DNA from: Gammaproteobacteria bacterium
Lineage (GTDB): Bacteria; Pseudomonadota; Gammaproteobacteria; Pseudomonadales; JAUIET01
Direction of reading: 5' to 3'
Length of the DNA: 64,000 bases
Assembly: GCA_030429735.1 (NCBI GenBank)
Contig: JAUIET010000009.1
Span: 1 to 64,000 of the forward strand
In this document: one piece after another, positions 8,177 through 17,361 of the stretch
Numbering within the stretch: position 1 is the first letter of the stretch
How the letters are laid out: every line of letters begins with the position of its first letter
Position numbers and translations under genes: made by a program
The notes under the pieces: model-generated
What the model saw: the letters and a program-made list of their open reading frames with translations, nothing else
Databases searched by the model: none
Told to the model about the DNA's origin: nothing

Positions 8177-9145
8177 TTAGCTGACCAGTTTACTGGCCGC
8201 TTCCCTCAGCACGTTTATGCCCGCACCTGCCCGGTAGGCGTTTTCGCTGATGTGTCTGCGAAATGCTCGTGCACCTTGTACACCATGGAACAAGCCGAGT
8301 ATATGTTTGCTCATATGTTTTAGAGCAACACCTTCTGCGAGTTGTTGCTCAACGTAATGCAGGTAGTCTGCAAATATTTGCTCTCGCGTCGGCCCGCATG
8401 TCCGCTCTTCGAAAACAGCCTGATCTATGTGTTGCAGAGTGTAGGGTTCGTAATACGCTTTGCGCCCCATCATTACGCCATCAACCTGCCTCAGATGCTC
8501 ACGCGCCGCGGCTACAGAATCCACGCCGCCGTTAATGATGATTCGGATGCCTGGGAACTGGCGTTTAATGTCATACACAAGGCCATAGTCCAATGGCGGC
8601 ACGTCACGATTTTGCTTGGGACTTAAGCCTTTGAGCCAGGCTTTACGGGCATGAATAGTGAACGAGTGGCAACCGGCCTCATGTACTTTAGTGACGAATA
8701 GCGGCAGTGTGTCATACGGGTCTTGTTCATCAACGCCCAGCCGGCATTTCACGGTGACCGGTATAGAACACGCTTCTTGCATCGCGTTGAAACAGCGTGC
8801 GACCGTATCGGGCACCAGCATCAAACAAGCGCCAATTTGTCCAGACTGTACCCTGTCACTAGGGCAGCCAACGTTCAGATTGACCTCATCAAAGCCCGCT
8901 TGCTCGGCTATTTTGCAACATTCAGCCAGCTTTTCAGGGTCACTGCCGCCAAGCTGCAAGGCCAGAGGGTGCTCGGCAGGGTGGTAGGCCAATAACCTGT
9001 TTCGATCTCCATGCAGCAACGCATCAACAGTGATCATTTCGGTGTACAGCAACGCTCTCTTGCTGATCAGGCGCAGTAGATAACGCGCATGGCGATCCGT
9101 CAGATCCATCATGGGAGCGACCGAAAAACGGCTGGCGTGGTACAT
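8177..9145 (-). CDS. dusA: tRNA-dihydrouridine(20/20a) synthase DusA
   Basis: An FMN- and NADPH-dependent enzyme that reduces uridine 20/20a in the tRNA D-loop. The 322-residue product has [18 protein letters not shown] at the N-terminus, which is specific to DusA, catalytic Cys94 in [12 protein letters not shown], and FMN-binding [23 protein letters not shown] and IIINGGV. The usual SGxFGACLM loop reads SGQIGACLM here, a mild variation. It diverges from gltX across 121 bases. Confidence 0.95.
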   Translation of the reverse strand: MYHASRFSVAPMMDLTDRHARYLLRLISKRALLYTEMITVDALLHGDRNRLLAYHPAEHPLALQLGGSDPEKLAECCKIAEQAGFDEVNLNVGCPSDRVQSGQIGACLMLVPDTVARCFNAMQEACSIPVTVKCRLGVDEQDPYDTLPLFVTKVHEAGCHSFTIHARKAWLKGLSPKQNRDVPPLDYGLVYDIKRQFPGIRIIINGGVDSVAAAREHLRQVDGVMMGRKAYYEPYTLQHIDQAVFEERTCGPTREQIFADYLHYVEQQLAEGVALKHMSKHILGLFHGVQGARAFRRHISENAYRAGAGINVLREAASKLVS

Positions 9146-9230
9146 CAGGGGCTAAACGCGGCGTACTAAGTTAAAAAGGACCGCTAGAATACCGCAAAAG
9201 CCGGGCGGCGCGCGCGACGTAGAAAACCAC

Positions 9231-9236
9231 TATAAT
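9231..9236 (+). promoter_or_regulatory. Possible gltX promoter -10 element
   Basis: A perfect TATAAT lies 31 bases upstream of the gltX ATG. The -35 position falls in GC-rich sequence without a TTGACA-like hexamer, so the call rests on the -10 alone and its place in a divergent intergenic region. Confidence 0.4.
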
Positions 9237-9266
9237 CCGCTTTTTCCCAACTGCAGTTCCGCACTT

Positions 9267-10751
9267 ATGCCCGTTAGAACCCGAATAGCGCCTTCTCCCA
9301 CTGGCGACCCGCACGTAGGCACTGCCTATATCGCGCTGTTTAACCTGTGCTTCGCCAGGCAGCACGGTGGTCAATTTATTCTTCGTATTGAAGATACGGA
9401 TGCCGCGCGCAGCACGGCTTCATCCGAGCAAGCCATTTTCGATTCCCTGCGCTGGTTAGGGCTGGATTGGGATGAAGGCCCGGATGTGGGTGGTGACTTC
9501 GGCCCTTATCGGCAAAGCGAGCGGTCCGAGATCTATGCAGAGTACGCAAGACAGCTGGTTGAGCAGGGCAATGCGTTTTATTGCTTTGCTACCGCTGACG
9601 AGCTTGATGAGATGCGGCGCGAGCAAATGGCCGCCGGGTTGCCAGTCAAATATGACGGGCGGGGTTTGGCGCTGAGTGAGCAGGAAGTTCAGCGCCGCCT
9701 GGCCGCTGGTGATGAACATGTTATCCGAATGAAAATACCGGAGCAGGGCAGCTGCCGGGTACAAGACATGCTAAGGGGAGAAATTGAGATTGAGTGGCAG
9801 CAAGTGGATATGCAGGTGCTGCTCAAGGCTGATGGTTTACCAACCTACCATCTGGCCAATGTGGTCGATGACCATCTGATGGAAATCACGCATGTGATTC
9901 GTGGTGAAGAATGGATTAATTCTGCACCCAAGCACCAGTTGCTGTACGACTATTTTGGCTGGACTATGCCACAGCTTTGTCACCTGCCGTTGTTGCGCAA
10001 CCCGGACAAAAGCAAGCTGAGCAAACGCAAGAACCCAACCAGTATTCAATACTATGAGCGCATGGGGTATTTGCCGGAGGCCTTAACCAACTATCTGGGC
10101 CGCATGGGTTGGTCTATGCCTGATGAGCGCGAGAAGTTCAGCCTGGAAGAAATGCAGGCGGAGTTTGATCTCAGCCGGGTTTCATTGGGCGGGCCAATTT
10201 TTGACGTAGAAAAGCTCGATTGGCTGAACGGGCAATGGATACGCGACGATTTGAGTGAGGACGATTTACTGCAGCGTTTGAAAGACTGGGCATTCAACGA
10301 AGCCCGTTTGAAATCTGCCTTGCCACTGATTCAGCCACGAATTGAGAAGCTATCGGATGTAGCACCGGCTATTGGCCATTTGTACTCAGGCCTGCTGGAC
10401 TTGAGCGAGCACGACTTCGATTCACTCAAGTTAGAGCGTGCAGATCAGGTCAAAGTGCTGCAGTTTGTGCTGTGGTCATTAGAACGGCAAAGCGACTGGA
10501 GTCGCGATGCGTTGTTTGACACCTTGAAGTCGCTCGCGACGTTAATGGACATAAAGCTGCAACTTTTTCTGGCGCCATTGTTCGTTGCAATATCAGGGTC
10601 AACAGCGACATTTTCCGTGATGGATGCAATGGCATTATTGGGTCCTGACATCAGCAGGGCACGCACTCGCCATGCTATTAATGTGCTGGGCGGTGTATCA
10701 AAAAAACAAAACAAGAAGTACGAAAAGGAATTCGCCAGCCTGATCAACTAG
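9267..10751 (+). CDS. gltX: Glutamyl-tRNA synthetase
   Basis: A class I aminoacyl-tRNA synthetase charging tRNA-Glu, 494 residues. The HIGH-like motif is PHVGT at residues 15-19 within [14 protein letters not shown]. The KMSKS equivalent is KLSKRKN near residues 250-255. The stem-contact and anticodon-binding C-terminal domain ends in [14 protein letters not shown]. The insert around [15 protein letters not shown] carries only one Cys, so the zinc site of the E. coli enzyme is absent, as in many other bacteria. The next gene starts 10 bases after the stop. Confidence 0.97.
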   Translation: MPVRTRIAPSPTGDPHVGTAYIALFNLCFARQHGGQFILRIEDTDAARSTASSEQAIFDSLRWLGLDWDEGPDVGGDFGPYRQSERSEIYAEYARQLVEQGNAFYCFATADELDEMRREQMAAGLPVKYDGRGLALSEQEVQRRLAAGDEHVIRMKIPEQGSCRVQDMLRGEIEIEWQQVDMQVLLKADGLPTYHLANVVDDHLMEITHVIRGEEWINSAPKHQLLYDYFGWTMPQLCHLPLLRNPDKSKLSKRKNPTSIQYYERMGYLPEALTNYLGRMGWSMPDEREKFSLEEMQAEFDLSRVSLGGPIFDVEKLDWLNGQWIRDDLSEDDLLQRLKDWAFNEARLKSALPLIQPRIEKLSDVAPAIGHLYSGLLDLSEHDFDSLKLERADQVKVLQFVLWSLERQSDWSRDALFDTLKSLATLMDIKLQLFLAPLFVAISGSTATFSVMDAMALLGPDISRARTRHAINVLGGVSKKQNKKYEKEFASLIN

Positions 10752-10761
10752 AGAGCGCCCT

Positions 10762-11250
10762 ATGCTAGATAAGCTGCATATAATCACCACCGGTGGCACG
10801 ATAGATAAAATCTACTTTGACGCGCTCAGTGATTACAAGATTGGCGACCCGGTGATCGACGACTTGCTGCGCGTAATGAACGTCGGTTTTGTCTACGATG
10901 TGGTGCCCCTCATGCGCAAAGACAGTCTGGAAATTACCGATAAAGATCGCGATGATATTTTTGCTGCCGTTACAGCATCCGACAGCGCGCACATACTGAT
11001 AACGCACGGCACAGACACCATGGTGCACACTGCGCAACGTTTACAGGAAATCTCAAATAAGTGCATTGTGTTGACCGGGGCATTGCAACCGGCTGCTTTC
11101 AAGAGTACGGACGCCATCTTTAACATCGGCTGTGCCATTGGCGCATTACAGGTGGCTGGCGATGGCGTATGGATCGCTATGAATGGCCAGGTGTTCAATT
11201 CTGCGCATGTGCGTAAAAATCGCGCGAAGAATCGATTTGAGGCACTTTAG
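10762..11250 (+). CDS. Short asparaginase N-domain protein
   Basis: A 162-residue protein matching only the N-terminal domain of type I/II L-asparaginases. Both threonine catalytic motifs are present: ITTGGTIDK near residues 8-16 and THGTDTMV near 82-89. The C-terminal domain that completes the active-site dimer is missing, but the frame ends cleanly with KNRAKNRFEAL. One-domain relatives of this length are widespread in proteobacteria, so this is not an obvious truncation. Its substrate is unknown. The 10-base gap after gltX suggests co-transcription. Confidence 0.82.
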   Translation: MLDKLHIITTGGTIDKIYFDALSDYKIGDPVIDDLLRVMNVGFVYDVVPLMRKDSLEITDKDRDDIFAAVTASDSAHILITHGTDTMVHTAQRLQEISNKCIVLTGALQPAAFKSTDAIFNIGCAIGALQVAGDGVWIAMNGQVFNSAHVRKNRAKNRFEAL

Positions 11251-11386
11251 TTCGCTGGCGACGTTAGGAACCTGCGAGTGCTGATGGCCGTTGTGGCCTT
11301 TCCCTTTCAAATGTGTTGATCCTGTCATCAAACTTGCATTCGCGCAGCAGCTGGCGCACCATTTCCGGGTTATTCTAATCAGAAAA

Positions 11387-13684
11387 ATGGAACACATTGT
11401 GAAATCTAAAGTAATACTGCCTTCCATGCTGGCCTTTGCATTGTTGCCCGGCGCAAACCCCACAGTAGCGCAACAGGGGTATTTGGAGGAGGTGATCGTA
11501 ACGGCCACCAAACGCGAAGAAAGCCTGCAGGATGTCTCTATTGCCGTAACTGCGTTGACAGCGGCTGACTTACTGTCAAATCAAATTCACAGTTCTGAAG
11601 ATCTTGCCACACTGGTGCCCTCATTGAACGTGCAGAAGGGCAGTAACAACCGGCAAACCTCGTTCAATATTCGCGGCATTGGCACGCAGAGTTTTAGTAC
11701 GGCGGCTGAACCCAGCGTGTCAACCATGGTGGACGGTGTGGTGATGGGGCGATCCTTAGGTGCTTTTATGCAATTGCTGGACCTGGAACGGGTAGAGGTG
11801 TTGCGTGGTCCTCAGGGTACTCTGTTTGGCAAGAACTCTACGGCCGGCGTGGTGCATTTGATCACGCAAAACCCTTCGGATGAATTTTCGGTAGACACCT
11901 TGCTCGGTGTGGAACAAGGGCAGGCCTATCGGGCGGGCTTCAACGTATCAGGTCCAATCAACGATACGTTTGGCTACCGTGTATCGGGATTTGGTAGCAC
12001 AACGGAAGGCTGGATAGACAATGTGGCGGGCGGCGAAGACCTGAACAATCGTGACGAGTGGAGCGGGCGCGCCAAGTTTCGCTGGAATGCGAGTGATGAT
12101 TTGGAATTACTTTGGAGCAGCGACTACGCGCGCATGGATTGCAATTGCACGGTGAACACCCTGCGCAGCGCAAACCCAGACCCGGGAATCAATATCGGTG
12201 CTCTGCAAGCGGCGTTGGATGAGATTGCGCCTGTAATGCCCGGGCCGGAAAACACCAGCGTCAACCTGAATGGTCTTAACGCCAGTGATCAGGAGCTCTG
12301 GGGGCATTCGCTGACGGCGAACTGGTCAGTCGGTGACTTCCTGGTGACATCCATCACAGCCTATCGCGAAGCATCTATAGCAGCACTTACTGACAATGAC
12401 AGTCGACCAACTTCTCCACTGGGCTTCTTTCAAACGGGCGCGACGGATCAGGAACAGTTTACCCAGGAGCTGCGTTTAGCATCACCTGCGGATGGACGCC
12501 TGAACTATATTTTGGGTCTGTTTTATTTTGATCAAACAGTGGCACGTCAGTTCACACGCCAATTCCAATTTCCTGGCCAGCAGCCCGGCACAGGCATCAG
12601 CACGTTTTCAGTCGACACGACCAACTGGGCTGCGTTCGGTCAGGCTACCTACAATTTTACGGATAGCTGGCGCTTAACCGCAGGATTGCGGTTTACCGAT
12701 GATCAATTGGATTTCATTTTCGCGCGTACCCGCGAAGGTTTTCCGGTGGGTGTGCCTGCGCCGATCGGCGCCACACCAGGTGGCACCGATGAAGACGATT
12801 TGTCTGGCAAGTTGTCACTTGAATGGACACCGTTTGACGACGGTTTGGCGTATCTAAATTTCACTCAGGGCTATAAAGGGCCAGCCTATGATGTGACCTT
12901 CGGGACTGATCCAACCACGTTGATGCCTGTCAATCCTGAAACGTCGGACTCGTGGGAGCTGGGCTTCAAATCAGTATTGTTTGACCGTCGCTTACGCCTG
13001 AATGTGGCACTGTTTCATTCGACGTATGAAGACTTCCAGGGGCAGGCGTTCTTTGATCCGGACGGCGACCCGAACTGCCCGGCCGATAACCCCGGCTGTG
13101 ATCCAGAAGATGAACCCGGCAGTTTCGCCCTGGTAAATGCAGGTGAAGTGCAAACGGAAGGTATTGAAATAGACTTTGTTGCTATGCCAACCCCAAATTT
13201 AAGGATTTCCGGCGGACTTGCGGTGATTGATGCTGAGATTGTCAGTTATCCCGGCGGTAACTGCAGCTTCGGACAGACCGGGCGCGGCGAGTGCCCGAAT
13301 GGTGATCAGGACCTCTCGGGCGGAGAAATGCCATTTTCGCCCGATTGGAAAGCAAGCGTTAGCGCACAGTACACAATTGAAACTGACAGTTTGTTTGATG
13401 TAGTGCTGCAGACCACGGTGCGTGCACAAGACGATGTGTTATTTGATCTCGCGCAAGACGTTAACAGCCGCATCGACGGATATGAAATTGTTGATGTTGC
13501 TGTAAAGCTGGTATCCCAGGATGAACAATGGAGCGCAAATCTGTACGTTAAGAACGTGTTTGATGAGTTCTATGTAACTGCGATTGGTTCCTTACCCAGC
13601 TTCTTTTTTCAAAACGCGTATGTGCAATCCGTGCCGAAACACGCAGAGCGCACAGTTGGCGTTGATTTTCGGTTTCGCTTCTAG
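11387..13684 (+). CDS. TonB-dependent outer-membrane receptor
   Basis: A 765-residue receptor. The signal peptide (VKSKVILPSMLAFALLPGANPTVAQ) is followed by the TonB-box-like EEVIVTATKREESLQD. The plug shows NIRGIGTQSF, VDGVVMGR and the hallmark ERVEVLRGPQGTLFGKNST. The barrel ends in VGVDFRFRF with the terminal Phe needed for BAM assembly. The ATG at 11387 precedes a clean signal peptide; upstream TTG codons would bury it. This receptor group takes up bulky hydrophobic or oligomeric nutrients, but the ligand cannot be read from sequence. It converges on the M28 peptidase gene, sharing a CTAG at the stops. Confidence 0.93.
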   Translation: MEHIVKSKVILPSMLAFALLPGANPTVAQQGYLEEVIVTATKREESLQDVSIAVTALTAADLLSNQIHSSEDLATLVPSLNVQKGSNNRQTSFNIRGIGTQSFSTAAEPSVSTMVDGVVMGRSLGAFMQLLDLERVEVLRGPQGTLFGKNSTAGVVHLITQNPSDEFSVDTLLGVEQGQAYRAGFNVSGPINDTFGYRVSGFGSTTEGWIDNVAGGEDLNNRDEWSGRAKFRWNASDDLELLWSSDYARMDCNCTVNTLRSANPDPGINIGALQAALDEIAPVMPGPENTSVNLNGLNASDQELWGHSLTANWSVGDFLVTSITAYREASIAALTDNDSRPTSPLGFFQTGATDQEQFTQELRLASPADGRLNYILGLFYFDQTVARQFTRQFQFPGQQPGTGISTFSVDTTNWAAFGQATYNFTDSWRLTAGLRFTDDQLDFIFARTREGFPVGVPAPIGATPGGTDEDDLSGKLSLEWTPFDDGLAYLNFTQGYKGPAYDVTFGTDPTTLMPVNPETSDSWELGFKSVLFDRRLRLNVALFHSTYEDFQGQAFFDPDGDPNCPADNPGCDPEDEPGSFALVNAGEVQTEGIEIDFVAMPTPNLRISGGLAVIDAEIVSYPGGNCSFGQTGRGECPNGDQDLSGGEMPFSPDWKASVSAQYTIETDSLFDVVLQTTVRAQDDVLFDLAQDVNSRIDGYEIVDVAVKLVSQDEQWSANLYVKNVFDEFYVTAIGSLPSFFFQNAYVQSVPKHAERTVGVDFRFRF

Positions 13685-15099
13685 CGCCTGAAATCCACGC
13701 CACTTTGCGCTGCAAACCACGCAAACACGGTGTATACCGCCGTATTTTGCTTGAGGTCGTCCGGGTCAATCTTGTCCAGGGTGTCGTTCTCGGTATGGTG
13801 GTAGTCGAAGTAGCGGCTGCCATCGGGCATAAAATTAACCGCAGGCATGCCTGCTTTGCTGAGCAGGCTCATGTCTGATTGTGCCTGGGCGTCGTTGCCT
13901 TTGCCCATCAGCACGCCCAGATCCAGAAGGTGTCTGCCTAAAACCTGAATTGCGGCCAGCGATTGTTCGCCGACACCCGGGCGCAATTCAAAAATGCGGC
14001 CCAGGCCGAAATCCCACTCCGCACCAATCATGTGCTGATCAACGCTGTTTGCATGGTCAATCATGTATTGTTTGGTTCCATAAAAGCCGATTTCTTCCGC
14101 ACCGTACAAGATAACGCGAATGGTGCGTTTGGGCGCAATCTCCGATTGGCCAATCATGGCGGCGGCCGCCATGGTGATTGCCACGCCAAGGCCATCATCC
14201 ATCGCGCCCGTACCAACGTCCCAGCTGTCCAGATGAGCGCCAATGGCCACGATTTCATCGGGTGCTTGGCTACCTGTTATTTCTCCTATCACATTGGCCG
14301 TGGTGCGTACCTTGTCGTCATGTCGTTTGGCGGTTGAGCTGAGTGTGACACTGGTCTTGCCCCGCGTCAGAACTCTGCTAAGTAAATCGGCATCCGGGTT
14401 ACTGATTGCAATGGCCGGAATTCGTGCTACCTCATCGGCGTACTTTATGCCGCCCGTGTGGGCGAAGCGGTGGTCACCGGTGCCAATCGATCGAATGATC
14501 AAGGCTTTGGCGCCTTTGCTTGCTGCAATACTGGCACCAGCGCCTCTAGCGGGCACAGCCACACCGTAGCCGCGGCCTTCGATATGTCGAACCATACGGT
14601 TGGAAATGTAGGCAATTTTGCCATCAATACTGCCTGGCTCGGCCGCCTGCAATGCCGTTAGATCGACAAATTCCACCACTTCAGCGTTCAGCGCCCGTCC
14701 CTTGGTGCCTACGCTGCCGCCCAGCGTCAAGCCGGTTAACGTATGCTGATACGGATCGCTGATTTTTACATCCAGTGTGCCCCTGTCCCAGGCCGGAATC
14801 TCAACGTCTTCAGTCCATACCTTGTTAAAGCCAAGATCCTTCATTTTTTGCACAGCCCATTGAATCGCTTTCTGATCCGCGGGCGTGCCTGCCAGGCGTG
14901 CACCTACTTCAGTGGTTAAGGATTCCAGGATTTCGTAAGACAGGTCAGAGTTCAGAGCCTGGGCCTTCAGGCTGTGCAAAGCCTGGGTATCGCCTGAATT
15001 GAGAACGGACTCATCCGCCGACACGTGCTGCGAGGCTAGGAACAAAGAAATCAGGGCTGCAGCGCCCAGCGACAGCAGTGAGTGAGCAATGAAACGCAC
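13681..15099 (-). CDS. Exported M28-family zinc aminopeptidase with PA domain
   Basis: A 472-residue secreted peptidase. Start is GTG at 15099-15097 with GGAG six bases upstream, opening a clear signal peptide (MRFIAHSLLSLGAAALISLF, cleaved near SADES). A protease-associated insert spans about residues 100-230. The di-zinc site is visible: GAHLDSWDVG (His, Asp), AMDDGLG (bridging Asp), GAEEIGFYG (catalytic Glu pair) and HHTENDTLD (His). Likely role is trimming peptides in the periplasm, perhaps feeding the adjacent TonB receptor's diet; that link is inference. Confidence 0.9.
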   Translation of the reverse strand: MRFIAHSLLSLGAAALISLFLASQHVSADESVLNSGDTQALHSLKAQALNSDLSYEILESLTTEVGARLAGTPADQKAIQWAVQKMKDLGFNKVWTEDVEIPAWDRGTLDVKISDPYQHTLTGLTLGGSVGTKGRALNAEVVEFVDLTALQAAEPGSIDGKIAYISNRMVRHIEGRGYGVAVPARGAGASIAASKGAKALIIRSIGTGDHRFAHTGGIKYADEVARIPAIAISNPDADLLSRVLTRGKTSVTLSSTAKRHDDKVRTTANVIGEITGSQAPDEIVAIGAHLDSWDVGTGAMDDGLGVAITMAAAAMIGQSEIAPKRTIRVILYGAEEIGFYGTKQYMIDHANSVDQHMIGAEWDFGLGRIFELRPGVGEQSLAAIQVLGRHLLDLGVLMGKGNDAQAQSDMSLLSKAGMPAVNFMPDGSRYFDYHHTENDTLDKIDPDDLKQNTAVYTVFAWFAAQSGVDFRR

Positions 15100-15280
15100 G
15101 TCGAACTCCAGAGCGAGGATTAAAACCTGCATTGTGCCGCCATAGACCGATTTATGCCAGTTGTGGTATGAACAATGAAATAGCCAATAAACCGGGCCCA
15201 CAACGTTTACGTATTCTTAACTGGTAAGCCGCCACAGAGCTTGCACACTAGCGTACGTGATTTGCAGAGAGAGTAATGCA

Positions 15281-15829
15281 TTGGACCAGAAGGAATTCGA
15301 ACAGCAGTTGCAAGACAGCGTGGGCGTGGAGCGCGGACCCTACCTCGGGTGGGATACCTGCAACAAGGCCATGATCCGGCATTGGTGCGACGCCATGGGC
15401 GACACCAATTCAGTCTATTCCGACCCTGCTGTTGCTGCAACTATTGGCGGTGATGGCAGCGGTGTACTGGCACCACCCACCATGTTGCAAGCGTGGACAA
15501 TGGTGGGCTTCGGGGGTACTCACCCGCAGGGTTCCGATGAACGCCACCCGGTGCCGGCATTGGATGTGCTGGACGCAGCAGGTTACCAGGCGGTTGTGGC
15601 TACCAATTGCGAGCAGGAGTACTTTCAGCCAATCGCCGAAGGCGATGACATTAAAAGTTACTCGAGCATTGAGGCCATTTCAGAGCAAAAAACCACCGCG
15701 CTTGGCGTGGGTTACTTTGTGACGCAGTTAATGGAGTATCGCAATCAGCGCGATGAGAAAGTAGGCGAAATGCGGTTTCGTATTCTGAAATACAAACCGC
15801 ATGATCGTACCGAATCGGAGGCTGGATAA
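15281..15829 (+). CDS. MaoC-like/FAS1-type hydratase subunit, ChsH2 N-domain-like
   Basis: A 182-residue hot-dog protein of the kind found at the N-terminus of mycobacterial ChsH2: RHWCDAMGDTNSVYSD and GSGVLAPPTMLQAW are the recognisable blocks. ChsH2 also carries a C-terminal DUF35/OB domain that binds an aldolase; it is absent here. The best start is TTG at 15281 with GAGAG about eight bases upstream; a GTG at 15257 would add eight residues. Its stop overlaps the next start (TAATG). It probably forms a heterodimer with the MaoC protein two genes on to hydrate an enoyl-CoA. Confidence 0.78.
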   Translation: MDQKEFEQQLQDSVGVERGPYLGWDTCNKAMIRHWCDAMGDTNSVYSDPAVAATIGGDGSGVLAPPTMLQAWTMVGFGGTHPQGSDERHPVPALDVLDAAGYQAVVATNCEQEYFQPIAEGDDIKSYSSIEAISEQKTTALGVGYFVTQLMEYRNQRDEKVGEMRFRILKYKPHDRTESEAG

Positions 15830-16935
15830 TGGACTTCTCAAAATCAGAAGAACACAGCGCAGTGGAAGCCTTGGCTCAGCAAGTGCTGCAAGGGCAAGTG
15901 GATGACGACTATCTAAAGAGCTGGCCAGATGACCAGCCTGAATTTGATGCGGCCTTGTGGAAAACGCTGGGAGAGGCGGGCTTGATTGGTGTTATTGGTG
16001 CAGAGCAATTCGGCGGTGTTGGTTTTGGCTTTGTGGAATTGTGTTCTGTGCTGGAAGCGCAAGGCAGCGTTCTGGCCGGTGTGCCGCTGTGGCAAAGTGC
16101 GGTGGTGGCGCACGCGATGGAACGGTTTGCAGATGCGGATTTAAACAAGGCCTTGCTACCCGCGGTGTATGAGGGCAACGCGCACCTGACACTGGGCTTT
16201 GGTGATCTGGGTCGCGAGCGAATGGGTTCGGTACTGCGCAGTGACGGAAAAACGCTGAACGGAACCATTGAAGATGTTGCCTGGGCACAACATGCATCAG
16301 CGATCTTGATTGGTCTTCACATCAACAAAGAGCCGGCGCTGTATGTGCTGCGGCCAGAATTAGACGCCATACAGTGTGAGCAACAACAAACAAGCTACAG
16401 GCATGCCCATTTTCGGATCACATTTGAGCAACTGCAGATAGACCCTGAACGAATACTTTGCACAGGCAAGCAAGTTGATACGGTGTTGCAAGCATCCTGC
16501 ACCGCACTGGCTGCGCTGCAGTTGGGCGTTGTGGAACAGGTACTGAAAAGAACCGCCGAGTACACCATTGAACGACAGCAGTTCGGTAAACCCATTGCCA
16601 GCTTTCAGGCGGTTAGCCACAGGGCGGCGGACGGCTACGTTGACTGCGCGGCATTGCGAGCGAGTGTGATGCTTGCCGCGTGGAAATTGTCGGTTGGCGA
16701 AGACGCCCGAACCGAAGCACGTACCGCGAAGTGGTGGGCCTGTGAAGCAGGGCACCGAATAGGCCATACGGCCCAGCATTTGCACGGCGGAATTGGCTCA
16801 GACATTGACTACCCCATTCACCGATTCTTTCGCTGGACCAAACAGCTGGAATACAGTTTGGGTGGCGCTCAGGAGCACTTGGCCAGTGTGGGCCGGCTGT
16901 TGGCGGAAAACGATGAATTGGGGATTGTCGTATGA
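15829..16935 (+). CDS. Acyl-CoA dehydrogenase subunit, ChsE1/FadE28-like
   Basis: A 368-residue acyl-CoA dehydrogenase. It has the N-terminal helical domain with GLIGVIGAEQFGG, a short, divergent middle beta-domain, and a C-terminal FAD domain with ERQQFGKPIASFQAVSHR and LHGGIGSDIDYPIHRFFR. The last block closely resembles FadE28 (ChsE1). In Mycobacterium, ChsE1 pairs with ChsE2 as an alpha2-beta2 enzyme that oxidises a three-carbon steroid side chain as its CoA ester, each subunit giving half of the FAD sites. The second dehydrogenase gene lies two genes downstream. Stop and next start overlap as ATGA. Confidence 0.82.
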   Translation: MDFSKSEEHSAVEALAQQVLQGQVDDDYLKSWPDDQPEFDAALWKTLGEAGLIGVIGAEQFGGVGFGFVELCSVLEAQGSVLAGVPLWQSAVVAHAMERFADADLNKALLPAVYEGNAHLTLGFGDLGRERMGSVLRSDGKTLNGTIEDVAWAQHASAILIGLHINKEPALYVLRPELDAIQCEQQQTSYRHAHFRITFEQLQIDPERILCTGKQVDTVLQASCTALAALQLGVVEQVLKRTAEYTIERQQFGKPIASFQAVSHRAADGYVDCAALRASVMLAAWKLSVGEDARTEARTAKWWACEAGHRIGHTAQHLHGGIGSDIDYPIHRFFRWTKQLEYSLGGAQEHLASVGRLLAENDELGIVV

Positions 16936-17348
16936 GTTTGAAGTTTTCGCAGGTCAATGTTGGCGATGAACTGCCACCACTGAATATTGATATCACGACC
17001 AAGCTTATTACCGGTGCCGCAATAGCCACCCGTGATTATCAGGATGTTCACCGCGATCAAGACGCTGCAAGGGCCCTGGGTTCACCGGATATTTTCATGA
17101 ATATACTGACAACAAATGGTTTGGTAGGTCGCTACGTCACAGACTGGACTGGCTCAGCGGGTGTATTGAAGAAAGTTGGCATCAAGCTTGGGGCGCCCAA
17201 CTACCCCGGTGACAGCATGGTGTTTTCCGGCGAGGTAATGGCAACAGATAGGTCTCAGCAATTGGTGGAGCTAAAAATTGTGGGCGCCAACTCACTGGGT
17301 CATCACGTGACAGCGAACGTAACCGTGCAATTGCCTGGCAAGGGATAA
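16932..17348 (+). CDS. MaoC-type enoyl-CoA hydratase subunit, ChsH1-like
   Basis: A 138-residue single hot-dog domain. The catalytic Asp/His pair is in RDYQDVHRDQDAARALGS near residues 36-53, followed by PDIFMNILTTNGLVGRYVTD; the same blocks mark ChsH1. In the heterodimer the ChsH1 subunit carries the active residues, while the ChsH2-type subunit shapes the substrate pocket. Its ATG overlaps the stop of the preceding dehydrogenase, indicating translational coupling. Confidence 0.8.
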   Translation: MSLKFSQVNVGDELPPLNIDITTKLITGAAIATRDYQDVHRDQDAARALGSPDIFMNILTTNGLVGRYVTDWTGSAGVLKKVGIKLGAPNYPGDSMVFSGEVMATDRSQQLVELKIVGANSLGHHVTANVTVQLPGKG

Positions 17349-17361
17349 GCAGGAGTCTCTT

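Noticed and set aside
10762-11250. Short asparaginase as a truncated pseudogene
   Set aside because: Single-domain members of this length are widespread and the motifs and stop are clean.
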